Program-made: the position numbers and the translations under genes | Part shown: positions 25,816 through 33,944 of the stretch, in pieces | Layout: each line of letters begins with the position of its first letter | How positions within the stretch are numbered: the first letter of the stretch is position 1 | DNA from: Planktomarina sp. | GTDB lineage: Bacteria; Pseudomonadota; Alphaproteobacteria; Rhodobacterales; Rhodobacteraceae | DNA length: 64,000 nucleotides | Assembly (NCBI GenBank): GCA_017856985.1 | Contig: JAFMEA010000004.1 | Location: forward strand, 17,150-81,149 | Direction of reading: 5' to 3' | The notes under the pieces: model-generated | Databases searched by the model: none | Told to the model about the DNA's origin: nothing | The model's input: only the letters and a program-made list of their open reading frames with translations

Positions 25816-26907
25816 ATGGTCACAAAAATTCCTGCTACAATTATTACCGGCTTTCTTGGTGCAGGTAAAACTACATTGATCCGCCACATGTTACAAAACG
25901 CACGTGGCCGAAGGATTGCCCTAATCATCAACGAGTTTGGCGATTTAGGCGTTGATGGCGATATTCTGAAAGGATGTGGCGACGAGACCTGCAGCGAAGA
26001 TGATGTGATGGAGCTATCTAATGGCTGTATCTGCTGCACCGTGGCCGACGATTTTATCCCTACAATGGAGAAGCTGCTGACCCGTGAAAAGAAGCCAGAC
26101 CATATTGTAATCGAAACCAGTGGCTTAGCCCTGCCACAACCTTTAGTTCGCGCATTTAATTGGCCAAAAATCTCAACTCAGGTAACCGTAGATGGCGTGG
26201 TAACAGTGGTGGACGGTAAGGCCGTCACTGATGGACGCTTCGCCCATTCTGTGGAAGCGGTGGATGCACAGCGCAAGCTAGATAAGAACCTAGATCATGA
26301 AACCCCACTATCAGAGTTATTTGAGGATCAGGTTGCCTGCGCGGATATGCTGGTAGTGAATAAAACAGATTTGCTAAATTTGGCACAAGCTGATGCGTTA
26401 GTGGCCAGCCTAAAGCAATCATCACGCAACGGTGTGCAGATAGTAAAAACTTCAATGGGCAAATTGCCCGTAGATGTGTTGCTAGGTCAAGGTATTGGCG
26501 CTGAGACTGATCTGGCGTCACGCCATGAAGTTCACCATCATCATGACCATGACCATGACCATGACGACAGAACTCAAGTCGATGAGGACGACCATCATAA
26601 GCATGACCACGATGCCTTTGAAAGCTTTGTAGTAAACCTTGGTGAGGTAGCTGATACTAAGGTATTTGCAGATCAAGTCTCCCAAATCATCAGCACTCAT
26701 GACATTTTGCGCCTCAAAGGCTTTGCGGCCGTAGTAGGAAAACCTATGCGCCTAACCCTTCAAGCAGTAGGCCCCAGAGTTGAAACCTATTTCGATCAAC
26801 CTTTCGACATGGCCCCTCGTATCACGCGATTAGTGGTAATTGGTCAAACTGGACTTGATCGTCCAGAAATTGAAGCAGCGCTAAATGCCTGTACTATAAA
26901 CAAATGA
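25816..26907 (+). CDS. cobW: CobW-family GTPase metallochaperone for cobalamin synthesis
   Basis: G3E GTPase thought to deliver cobalt to the CobNST chelatase. I start it at ATG 25816 because AAGGA lies 7 nt upstream; an upstream ATG adds 7 residues. The 363-aa protein has Walker A (GFLGAGKTT), NEFGDLGVDGDIL, the CxCC metal-binding motif in ELSNGCICCTVADDF, VIETSGLALPQP (switch), VVNKTDLL, and a His/Asp-rich loop at roughly residues 235-265 followed by the C-terminal CobW domain (ILRLKGFAAV). It is the first of a rightward group cobW, GNAT, (antisense small gene), cobN, cobO. Confidence 0.95.
   Translation: MVTKIPATIITGFLGAGKTTLIRHMLQNARGRRIALIINEFGDLGVDGDILKGCGDETCSEDDVMELSNGCICCTVADDFIPTMEKLLTREKKPDHIVIETSGLALPQPLVRAFNWPKISTQVTVDGVVTVVDGKAVTDGRFAHSVEAVDAQRKLDKNLDHETPLSELFEDQVACADMLVVNKTDLLNLAQADALVASLKQSSRNGVQIVKTSMGKLPVDVLLGQGIGAETDLASRHEVHHHHDHDHDHDDRTQVDEDDHHKHDHDAFESFVVNLGEVADTKVFADQVSQIISTHDILRLKGFAAVVGKPMRLTLQAVGPRVETYFDQPFDMAPRITRLVVIGQTGLDRPEIEAALNACTINK
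26542..26565 (+). repeat. CATGAC hexamer repeated four times within cobW
   Basis: Four tandem CATGAC units encode alternating His-Asp in the CobW metal-binding loop, next to an additional His run. Such hexamers are prone to length change without shifting the frame, so the number of His-Asp pairs may vary among strains. Confidence 0.85.
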
Positions 26908-26911
26908 AAAA

Positions 26912-27361
26912 ATGATTTTTGTTGAGCGTACCAATCCACGTGAACCACAAGTCGCAGACTTATTGCGGTCCAGTCACGCGCTGATGCAAGCGCTGTTTCC
27001 ACCTGAACACAATAACTATTTGTCGCTTGATGAGCTGAGCGCAAAGAATGTACATTTATTCGCCGCTCACTATGGCTCCGTGTTATGTGGGACCGGCGCA
27101 TTAGCGGTCATGGAAGGATATGGGGAAATAAAGTCTATGTTTGTAGACCCCGATTACCGAGAACGAGGGGTAGCTGATGCCATCTTAAGACGTCTTGAAG
27201 ATCAGGCCCGCGAAAGATGCCTTGCAGAAATAAAACTAGAAACTGGAGACAAGTTGCACGCCGCGATTAAGCTTTATGAGCGAAATAGTTTCCAGCTCTG
27301 CGGACCGTTTGGTGATTATACTAGCAACTCTAGCAGCATCTTCATGAAAAAAGTTCTATGA
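26912..27361 (+). CDS. GNAT family N-acetyltransferase
   Basis: A 149-aa acetyltransferase. The acetyl-CoA-binding motif A is EIKSMFVDPDYRERGVADAIL, shown here only as its position (about residues 69-90), with the Arg-Glu-Arg-Gly-Val-Ala loop; motif B is ETGDKLHAAIKLYERNSFQLC. The N-terminal region HALMQALFPPEHNNYLS is typical of a common stand-alone GNAT subfamily. It begins 4 nt after the cobW stop, so it is almost certainly co-transcribed with cobW. The substrate is unknown and no link to cobalamin chemistry is evident other than position. Confidence 0.88.
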   Translation: MIFVERTNPREPQVADLLRSSHALMQALFPPEHNNYLSLDELSAKNVHLFAAHYGSVLCGTGALAVMEGYGEIKSMFVDPDYRERGVADAILRRLEDQARERCLAEIKLETGDKLHAAIKLYERNSFQLCGPFGDYTSNSSSIFMKKVL

Positions 27362-27363
27362 GG

Positions 27364-27531
27364 TTACTTAGTAGCTTTGCGCAATGCCGCGGCTGCTTTC
27401 ATCCGAGCCAGCAACTGGGCCTTATCGTCACTTTTTCCAAAAGGATTTTTGCTACTGCCTTTGGCGTTATGTTCGCTATGACGTGGACTATTACCACGCT
27501 GTTTGCTGCTGCCCGAACCTTTGTTGACCAT
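27364..27531 (-). CDS. 55-aa basic protein encoded antisense between the GNAT gene and cobN
   Basis: A short frame starting at ATG 27531 with AAAGGA 6 nt upstream and ending 2 nt from the GNAT stop. The N-terminal half is Gly/Ser/Lys/Asn rich and low-complexity (MVNKGSGSSKQRGNSPRHSE); the C-terminal half contains NPFGKSDDKAQLLARM and ends in a Lys/Ala helix. Ribosome site, clean start and stop and a structured C-terminus argue that it is real, in preference to the longer overlapping frames at the same place. I do not recognise a family. It faces against cobW, GNAT and cobN. Confidence 0.65.
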   Translation of the reverse strand: MVNKGSGSSKQRGNSPRHSEHNAKGSSKNPFGKSDDKAQLLARMKAAAALRKATK

Positions 27532-27611
27532 GATATATCCTTTAAAGCAGCTCCTCGCTTATTATTTGCTGATGCCCTATTCCCCTCCATTGAGCAAGAC
27601 GGAACCACCTG

Positions 27612-30600
27612 ATGCACCTACTTGCCGCCACACCTGGATCTGTGGATGATGGAAAAGAGCCAGTTGATTTGAGCCAAACTCCTTCTGATGTCATTTTTAT
27701 CTCCGCCGCTGATACAGAACTTGCAGCGCTTTCGACCGCGCGCTCCGAGATGTCAGATCCACCAGGCCTGCGTTTGGCCAGCATGATGCATCTTCAACAT
27801 CCCATGTCAGTAGATCTACATATTGAATCCTGCGCCTCTAAAGCAAAATTAGTAGTGGCTCGCGTACTAGGTGGCGTGGGTTATTGGAAATATGGCTTTG
27901 AGCAATATGCCGCCCGCTTGAGCGATGCAGGTGTAACTTTCGCGGCCCTGCCTGGCGACGACAAACCAGATCTAGAACTTCGCCAGTTCTCAACAATCTC
28001 CGACAAAGATTATGATGCACTTTGGGCATATTTAGTGGAAGGTGGGCCCAAAAACTCAGTAAATTTTCTTCGTTATTGTAATTTCATTATTGATCAAGCC
28101 AATAAACCGCAAGCTGCAGAGCCGCTGTTGCGTGCCGGTGTGTATTGGCCAGGCGCTGGCATCTCAGACATTATATCTGCACAAGAAAAATGGGTGAAAG
28201 GCGCACCAGTGGTGCCTTTAATTTTCTATCGCGCATTGGTGCAGGGGGCGGGACTCAACCCAATCAACCGTATGGTTAAGGCTATGCTGCGTTCTGGCAT
28301 CAATCCGTTACCAGTTTTTGTGGCTTCCCTTAAAGATCCAATTTCTGTGGCTACTTTAGATCAACTATTTCGATCTGCAGCTCCTGCGGTGATTCTAAAT
28401 TGTACTTCCTTTGCCGTAGGCAATCCCCATGGAGACGGCAGCCCAGACAACCCACTTACCTTGCCTTCAGCTTGCAAAGCCCCCGTCTTCCAAGTCGTAC
28501 TTTCTGCAAGTACTGAAAAAGATTGGGAAAGCGGGCTCAATGGCCTGTCTGCTCGAGATATTGCGATGAATGTCGCCCTACCTGAAGTTGACGGAAGAAT
28601 TTTATCACGTGCCGTCAGCTTCAAGGGAGAAGCATTTTTTGATGAAGCAACAGAATGCCCGATTGCCACATATAAAGCTCGTGGCGACCGCATCTCTTTT
28701 GTGGCAGCCCTTACCTCGAATTGGGCAAAACTGCGCCGCACCAGTGCCTCAGAGCGTCAGGTCGCCTTAGTATTGGCAAATTATCCCAATAAGGACGGAC
28801 GACTTGCCAATGGGGTCGGCCTAGATACCCCAGAGTCAGCAATTTATATACTAAAATGTCTGCAAGAGGCTGGATACAATGTGAAGGATCTTCCCAAAGA
28901 CAGCGCAGATTTGATGGCCCGGATCATGGCTGGGCCTACCAATTGGCTTACCGATCGTACAGATCGCAGTGGTGGTAAAACACTTTCCTTGGCAAACTAT
29001 CTAAAACACTATCAAACCCTGCCCTACACTCTGCGCACGCAGATTGAGGATCGTTGGGGCGATCCTTGCCTAGATCCGTTTCTTGAACCCAAGACCGGGA
29101 CTGCCGAAGGTGGCTTCAAGCTGTCCATTCTTGAGTTTGGGAATGTTACCTTGGGCCTCCAACCAGCCCGTGGCTATAACATTGACCCAACTGAAACATA
29201 TCATTCACCAGACCTAGCGCCACCACACAACTACCTCGCCTTCTATTTTTGGTTTCGTCACTCACAGGGTGCTCATGCAATTGTGCATCTTGGCAAGCAT
29301 GGCAACTTAGAATGGCTGCCTGGTAAGGCAGTTGCCTTGAGCGAGGAGTGCCTGCCCGAAGCAATTTTAGGGCCACTCCCACACATTTATCCATTTATTG
29401 TAAATGATCCAGGAGAAGGCACTCAAGCCAAAAGACGGTCTCAGGCGGTTATCATTGATCACCTCACCCCGCCGATGAGCCGAGCAGAAACTTATGGCCC
29501 TCTGCGAGATTTAGAGGCTTTAGTCGATGAATATTACGAGGCAGCAGGGATTGACCCACGTAGAATAGACTATCTTAGACGTGAAATCCTTTCTCTTACG
29601 ACGACAACTGGTTTGGATGAAGACATTGGCTTCCAAGGTGAAGAGACTGGCGACTTAGCTAAATTAGATGCATACCTTTGCGATCTGAAGGAAGCTCAAA
29701 TCCGTGATGGTTTGCATATCTTTGGAAAGACCCCTGAAGGAATACAATTAAGGGATCTGACCATTGCACTGGCGCGCATCCCACGTGGCTCCGGCAAAGA
29801 AGGTGATGCATCTCTTTTACGTGCCATGGCAGATGATTTGAGCTTGTCGTTTGATCCGCTAGACTGTGATCTAGCAGGTTCGTGGCAGGACCATAAGCCA
29901 GAGGCACTGGCCTCTGTTAGCGATGATATCTGGCGAAGTAATGGCGATACGGTTGAGCGACTTGAGCTGCTTGCTCAAAATTTGATGGGAGGAACAATCC
30001 AGGCTCCTGGTCCAAAATCTGCCATGGTTATAAATCATATAAACAATAACATAACCCCAAAGCTGGCCGCATGTGGGCCTTCTGAGATCAAGGGGCTATT
30101 AAACGCACTTGCCGGAGAATTTGTTTGCCCAGGCCCATCCGGCGCTCCCACTCGCGGCCGGTTAGATGTCTTGCCAACTGGTCGCAATTTTTACTCGGTC
30201 GACAGCCGAGCCATACCCACGCCAACCGCTTGGGCTTTAGGCTGGAAATCTGCTAACTTACTAATAGACAAACATTTACAAGATCATGGGGATTGGCCCC
30301 GCTCTCTTTTACTTACGGCATGGGGCACCGCCAATATGCGTACAGGTGGGGATGACATAGCACAATGTTTGGCGCTGATGGGCGTAAAACCCCAATGGGA
30401 TAGCGCCAATCGTAGGGTCACAGGATTTGAAATAATTCCAGCCAGCGCGTTGGGACGTCCACGTGTAGATGTCACACTTCGTATTTCAGGTTTTTTTCGT
30501 GATGCTTTTCCAGGATTAATTGATTTAGTTGATAGCGCAGCACGAGCCGTTTTCGCGCTGGATGAACCAAGTAATTTGAACCCAGCCAAAGGAAATGGCT

Positions 30601-31304
30601 CTGGAGCAAGAGTTTATGGCTCAAAACCTGGAGCATATGGAGCCGGGTTGCAGGCTTTGATCGATGAACGGATATGGGACACTCAGGCCGATTTTGGGGC
30701 TGCCTATTTAGAATGGGGCAGCTACGCTTACGGCAAGGGAAGGACCGGCAATCAGGATCGCAAGGGATTTGAGACCCGCCTAGGTCAGGTAGAAGCGATT
30801 GTACAAAATCAAGATAACCGTGAGCATGACCTTCTCGACAGCGATGACTATTACCAATTTGAGGGAGGTGCTGCCGCAGCGATAACTAGCTTGCAGGGAC
30901 AAGCTAGACCCATCTACCACAACGATCACTCCCGGCCAGAACGCCCTGTGATACGCACCTTAGATGATGAAATGGCGCGGGTAATACGATCACGAGTCCT
31001 AAATCCGAAATGGATCAACGGGGTTAAGCGCCATGGCTATAAAGGTGCATTCGAAATTGCAGCAACTGTCGATTATATGTTTGCCTTTGCCGCCACCACA
31101 GGAGCCGTAAAATCGCATCACTTCGATGCCGTGGAGGCCACATTCCTGGAGGATGATGACAATAGAAACTTCATCGCTAGTACTAATGCCCCAGCTTTGC
31201 GCGAGATTGCAGAGCGCCTTCAAGAGTCAATCGATCGAGGACTTTGGCATCCTCGATCTAACTCCGCTCGAGCTCGAATAGCGGAACTATTACCAAAGAG
31301 TTAG
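27612..31304 (+). CDS. cobN: aerobic cobaltochelatase subunit CobN
   Basis: Large subunit of the ATP-dependent CobNST chelatase that inserts cobalt into hydrogenobyrinic acid a,c-diamide. The 1,230-aa length is normal. Recognisable segments include an early RVLGGVGYWKYGFEQYAARL, VALVLANYPNKDGRLANGVGLDTPES, FRHSQGAHAIVHLGKHGNLEWLPG (given by its central motif GKHGNLEWLPGKAV), PFIVNDPGEGTQAKRR, VLPTGRNFYSVDSRAIPTP and the C-terminal YMFAFAATTGAVKSHHFDAV. cobS and cobT are not in the window. It follows the GNAT gene after ~250 nt that carry the antisense 55-aa gene. Confidence 0.96.
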   Translation: MHLLAATPGSVDDGKEPVDLSQTPSDVIFISAADTELAALSTARSEMSDPPGLRLASMMHLQHPMSVDLHIESCASKAKLVVARVLGGVGYWKYGFEQYAARLSDAGVTFAALPGDDKPDLELRQFSTISDKDYDALWAYLVEGGPKNSVNFLRYCNFIIDQANKPQAAEPLLRAGVYWPGAGISDIISAQEKWVKGAPVVPLIFYRALVQGAGLNPINRMVKAMLRSGINPLPVFVASLKDPISVATLDQLFRSAAPAVILNCTSFAVGNPHGDGSPDNPLTLPSACKAPVFQVVLSASTEKDWESGLNGLSARDIAMNVALPEVDGRILSRAVSFKGEAFFDEATECPIATYKARGDRISFVAALTSNWAKLRRTSASERQVALVLANYPNKDGRLANGVGLDTPESAIYILKCLQEAGYNVKDLPKDSADLMARIMAGPTNWLTDRTDRSGGKTLSLANYLKHYQTLPYTLRTQIEDRWGDPCLDPFLEPKTGTAEGGFKLSILEFGNVTLGLQPARGYNIDPTETYHSPDLAPPHNYLAFYFWFRHSQGAHAIVHLGKHGNLEWLPGKAVALSEECLPEAILGPLPHIYPFIVNDPGEGTQAKRRSQAVIIDHLTPPMSRAETYGPLRDLEALVDEYYEAAGIDPRRIDYLRREILSLTTTTGLDEDIGFQGEETGDLAKLDAYLCDLKEAQIRDGLHIFGKTPEGIQLRDLTIALARIPRGSGKEGDASLLRAMADDLSLSFDPLDCDLAGSWQDHKPEALASVSDDIWRSNGDTVERLELLAQNLMGGTIQAPGPKSAMVINHINNNITPKLAACGPSEIKGLLNALAGEFVCPGPSGAPTRGRLDVLPTGRNFYSVDSRAIPTPTAWALGWKSANLLIDKHLQDHGDWPRSLLLTAWGTANMRTGGDDIAQCLALMGVKPQWDSANRRVTGFEIIPASALGRPRVDVTLRISGFFRDAFPGLIDLVDSAARAVFALDEPSNLNPAKGNGSGARVYGSKPGAYGAGLQALIDERIWDTQADFGAAYLEWGSYAYGKGRTGNQDRKGFETRLGQVEAIVQNQDNREHDLLDSDDYYQFEGGAAAAITSLQGQARPIYHNDHSRPERPVIRTLDDEMARVIRSRVLNPKWINGVKRHGYKGAFEIAATVDYMFAFAATTGAVKSHHFDAVEATFLEDDDNRNFIASTNAPALREIAERLQESIDRGLWHPRSNSARARIAELLPKS

Positions 31305-31407
31305 AAAATCGTCCCTTTTGTTTGGGATCTATTTTAATCAATCAAAAAAGCCTTACTTGCACCCAACATTTCAAACGATAGAGTGCCTCAAAGATTAGGA
31401 TACTTAC

Positions 31408-32016
31408 ATGACTGATGATGCTGAACGCCACACAATGAAAATGGCAAAGAAAAAGGCCGCTCGTGACAAAATAATGGCAACTAAGACTGACGAAAAAGGA
31501 TTAGTAATTGTTCACACTGGTAAGGGAAAAGGAAAATCTTCAGCAGCATTTAACATGATTTTCCGGCATATAGCACATGGACGAAAAAGCGCAGTAGTTC
31601 AATTTATTAAAGGTGGAATGAGTACTGGCGAGAGAGATTTGATTATTTCCCACTTCAGTAAACTTTGCGCATTTCACACCATGGGGGAAGGCTTCACTTG
31701 GGAAACCCAAGACAAGACCCGGGACACCGAGATGGCCCAAGCCGCTTGGTCAAAAGCGAAAGAGCTGATTTTAGATGAGACAAATCACATGGTTCTGCTC
31801 GATGAGATTAATATTGCATTACGATATGATTATATTGACATCAAGGAAGTCGTTAAGTTTTTAAAAAATGAGAAACCACCGATGACACATGTGGTACTTA
31901 CCGGCAGAAATGCACACTTAGATTTGATTGAGTTAGCAGATTTAGTAACCGAGATGGAACTCATAAAACATCCATTTCGTTCTGGAATTAAGGCACAAAT
32001 AGGTGTAGAATTTTGA
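31408..32016 (+). CDS. cobO: cob(I)alamin/corrinoid adenosyltransferase
   Basis: Adenosylates the cobalt of corrinoids (CobA/CobO type). The 202-aa protein has a P-loop VHTGKGKGKSSAAFNMIFR, AVVQFIKGGMSTGERDL, FTWETQDK, the Walker B-like MVLLDEINIALRYDYID, VVLTGRNAHLDLIELADLV and a C-terminal TEMELIKHPFRSGIKAQIGVEF region (motif given by KHPFRSGIKAQIGVEF). It lies ~100 nt after cobN on the same strand and ~60 nt before the Lin0512 pair. Confidence 0.95.
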   Translation: MTDDAERHTMKMAKKKAARDKIMATKTDEKGLVIVHTGKGKGKSSAAFNMIFRHIAHGRKSAVVQFIKGGMSTGERDLIISHFSKLCAFHTMGEGFTWETQDKTRDTEMAQAAWSKAKELILDETNHMVLLDEINIALRYDYIDIKEVVKFLKNEKPPMTHVVLTGRNAHLDLIELADLVTEMELIKHPFRSGIKAQIGVEF

Positions 32017-32023
32017 TGTCTGA

Positions 32024-32046
32024 AATTTGAAAAATATTTTCAAATT
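32024..32046 (+). repeat. perfect 10-bp AT-rich inverted repeat after cobO
   Basis: AATTTGAAAA and TTTTCAAATT flank a 3-nt spacer, starting 7 nt after the cobO stop and ending 32 nt before the next ATG. The stem is nearly all A-T and lacks a following T-run, so it may be a weak transcript-processing hairpin or a protein-binding dyad. Confidence 0.4.
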
Positions 32047-32078
32047 CACATCTGTCACTAAAATCTTAGGACAACAAT

Positions 32079-32426
32079 ATGGCCATTAAACGACTGCTCA
32101 CCGAGTTTGGCATGGGTTCATCTTTACGTCGACGTGACTACACAGAAGCGGCCATACGCGCCGTAAGGGATGCGCTTTGGCATAATTCAATAAATATAGC
32201 TGAGCTTTTTGGAAAAGAAAAAACTGCAATGTTGATCGACGTTAAAATTGGCGTTCAAAAACCTGACTCTGTTGATAGGGAAATGGTATCAGAGATATTT
32301 CCATATGGAAAAGTCAAAGTGAAGGTCGTCCAAGGCGGGTTAGATGTTCCCCGCCCTGTTGGGAACCCAACAGTTATTGCTAATGTCGCCATTTCCGTAT
32401 CTTTGGATTTAGGAATACCACAGTGA
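32079..32426 (+). CDS. Lin0512 family protein, first of tandem pair
   Basis: A 115-aa protein of the Lin0512 family (function unknown). Family features are TEFGMGSSLRRRDYTEAAIR, DALWHNSINIAELFG, IDVKIGVQKPDSVD, FPYGKVKVKVVQGGLDVPRP and a terminal ANVAISVSLD strand. The next gene encodes a diverged copy and starts before this one ends (ATG 4 nt upstream of the end). The alternation of short strands and helices suggests a small oligomeric alpha/beta fold. Position directly after cobO suggests a link to corrinoid metabolism, but no activity can be stated. Confidence 0.85.
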   Translation: MAIKRLLTEFGMGSSLRRRDYTEAAIRAVRDALWHNSINIAELFGKEKTAMLIDVKIGVQKPDSVDREMVSEIFPYGKVKVKVVQGGLDVPRPVGNPTVIANVAISVSLDLGIPQ

Positions 32427-32788
32427 CTGATCAAAGATTTATTATAGAAATGGGAATGGGAAATGATCAGTATGGCGAAGATTATACAAAAGCAGCGCGT
32501 CGTGCAATTAAAGACGCAATACGCCACTCAAATATACCAATGTTCAAAGCCTTAGGGCCCACCTTAAACTTTTCACCGGAAGACATGAGGGTTGAAGTAA
32601 CAGTGGCAGTACAAAAACCCCACCTGGTTGATGTAAACCAATTGCTGGACACTCTGCCCCATGGCCAGGCAAAAGTGCAGGTAGTCCTTGGAGGTTTAAA
32701 TGTTACAAACCCAGACACAGATAATATAATTGTAATGGCTAGCGCAGCTGTGGAGGCATTTTTGCCCTACCTTGGCGACAAACTTTAA
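32423..32788 (+). CDS. Lin0512 family protein, second of tandem pair
   Basis: A 121-aa paralogue of the preceding protein. Matching motifs are IIEMGMGNDQYGEDYTKAAR, DAIRHSNIPMFKALG, VEVTVAVQKPHLVDVNQLL, LPHGQAKVQVVLGGLNVTNP and a final MASAAVEAFLPYL. The first copy has LRRRDYT where this copy has QYGEDYT, and this copy has a ~6-residue insertion after the second helix. The start overlaps the previous stop (GTGA-type overlap, ORF start at GTG), so the pair is translationally coupled and might form a heteromer. Unknown function. Confidence 0.85.
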   Translation: MTDQRFIIEMGMGNDQYGEDYTKAARRAIKDAIRHSNIPMFKALGPTLNFSPEDMRVEVTVAVQKPHLVDVNQLLDTLPHGQAKVQVVLGGLNVTNPDTDNIIVMASAAVEAFLPYLGDKL

Positions 32789-32846
32789 CATTTAAATACC
32801 AATTAATTAGCTAATCAACATTAAAGTTATTTTATTCAAATATCTG

Positions 32847-33899
32847 TTATTTTTCAGATTCCAAGCTAGCCCTGGCGCGAAAATCATTAGGAATGTGATC
32901 AACACCGTCTAAAATCAAATCCGCCATAACCTCCCCAATCTTAGGGGCCATACCAAAACCAATTTTAAATCCACCGTTAGCAATAAACCAATCTGGGTTC
33001 ACTGGGTGTTTGCCCAATATAGGTGCACGGGTAAAGGCTCTGGGACGTACTCCCGCCCAACGAGAAATTACTGGGGCATCTTTTAAGATTGGAAATAATT
33101 TTTTAGCCTTGGATATTAAGTCATCAAGTTGTTCATCATTTTTTATCGGTGATTTAAAGTATCGCTCACTGGTGGAGCCAATACCAACAGTTCCATCCAG
33201 GTGCGGGACAACGTGCAAACCATCAGAAAAAAGTTGTGGCTTACCAGGGCTATTAAAATCAAGTAGCGCAGCCTGACCTTTCACCCCATTACCAAACTCT
33301 TGTCCCAAAGTTTTAGATATTTCAATTAAGCCCTGCCAGCCACGGGCATCTATGATTGCTCCCTGACGAGCGCCTGCAGGAGTAATCACCCCACCTAAGT
33401 TTTCAACAGCACGAGCAAGCGCACGGGTTGCTTTGAGGGGGTGTATATGAGCCGAAAGTGTATCATAAATTAGTTGGCCAGTGGACGAGGGCGGGGCCCA
33501 GTCTCCCGCTTGACTGGCCGATACTACTTGCCATTCTGCTTTGTCGCCCCAGTTTTGTTCAGCATCAGAAATACGCGACAGCGCCAATGGAACCAAACGT
33601 TCTTCATTGATTGGTTGCAAACGCCCATGATTAGCAAATCCAGTCAAAATACCTGAGTTAGCTTCAACTTCAGGCCAGAAGCTGCGGGAGTATAATAAAC
33701 TTTCTAATTGAAACTGTTTCTTGGGCAACCATAAGTCCGGAGTGTGAGGTGCAAGTGCACCAACAAAGCCACCACTGGCGCCCGCTCCCACACCAGCGGG
33801 GTCAATAACGCGCACTCGGGCACCCCGCAAACTGCAACAAAAGGCTATTGAAAGGCCAAATACACCTGCCCCTAAAATTGTTACTTCAGCAGTTGCCAA
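32847..33899 (-). CDS. FAD-dependent oxidoreductase, DAO/MnmC C-terminal-like
   Basis: A 350-aa flavoprotein of the D-amino-acid-oxidase fold. The dinucleotide-binding motif is VTILGAGVFGLSIAFCCSL; later segments are GAGASGGFVGALAPHTPD, IIDARGWQGL, LHVVPHLDGTVGIGSTSER and WAGVRPRAFTRAPILGKHP with the C-terminal WFIANGGFKIGFGMAPKIG. This pattern is close to the oxidoreductase half of MnmC, which removes the carboxymethyl group from cmnm5(s2)U in tRNA. It is divergent from mnmD, which encodes the methyltransferase half, supporting a split MnmC. The alternative is a general glycine/amino acid oxidase. Confidence 0.8.
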   Translation of the reverse strand: MATAEVTILGAGVFGLSIAFCCSLRGARVRVIDPAGVGAGASGGFVGALAPHTPDLWLPKKQFQLESLLYSRSFWPEVEANSGILTGFANHGRLQPINEERLVPLALSRISDAEQNWGDKAEWQVVSASQAGDWAPPSSTGQLIYDTLSAHIHPLKATRALARAVENLGGVITPAGARQGAIIDARGWQGLIEISKTLGQEFGNGVKGQAALLDFNSPGKPQLFSDGLHVVPHLDGTVGIGSTSERYFKSPIKNDEQLDDLISKAKKLFPILKDAPVISRWAGVRPRAFTRAPILGKHPVNPDWFIANGGFKIGFGMAPKIGEVMADLILDGVDHIPNDFRARASLESEK

Positions 33900-33944
33900 A
33901 ATCCTTGCCCTTCTGCATGGTTCACTAAATACTTAAGGTAGCCC

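Noticed and set aside
26530..26620. His/Asp-rich repeats considered as a CRISPR-like or direct-repeat array
   Set aside because: The repeats are in frame within cobW and encode a metal-binding loop known in this family.
27358..27617. Longer overlapping frames on both strands between the GNAT gene and cobN
   Set aside because: They lack ribosome sites and have shadow-like composition, while the 55-aa minus-strand frame at 27364-27531 has both a ribosome site and a clean start.
31305..31407. Gap after cobN examined for a terminator (TCCC and GGGA arms followed by TATTTT)
   Set aside because: Only a 4-bp stem with an 8-nt loop; too weak to call.
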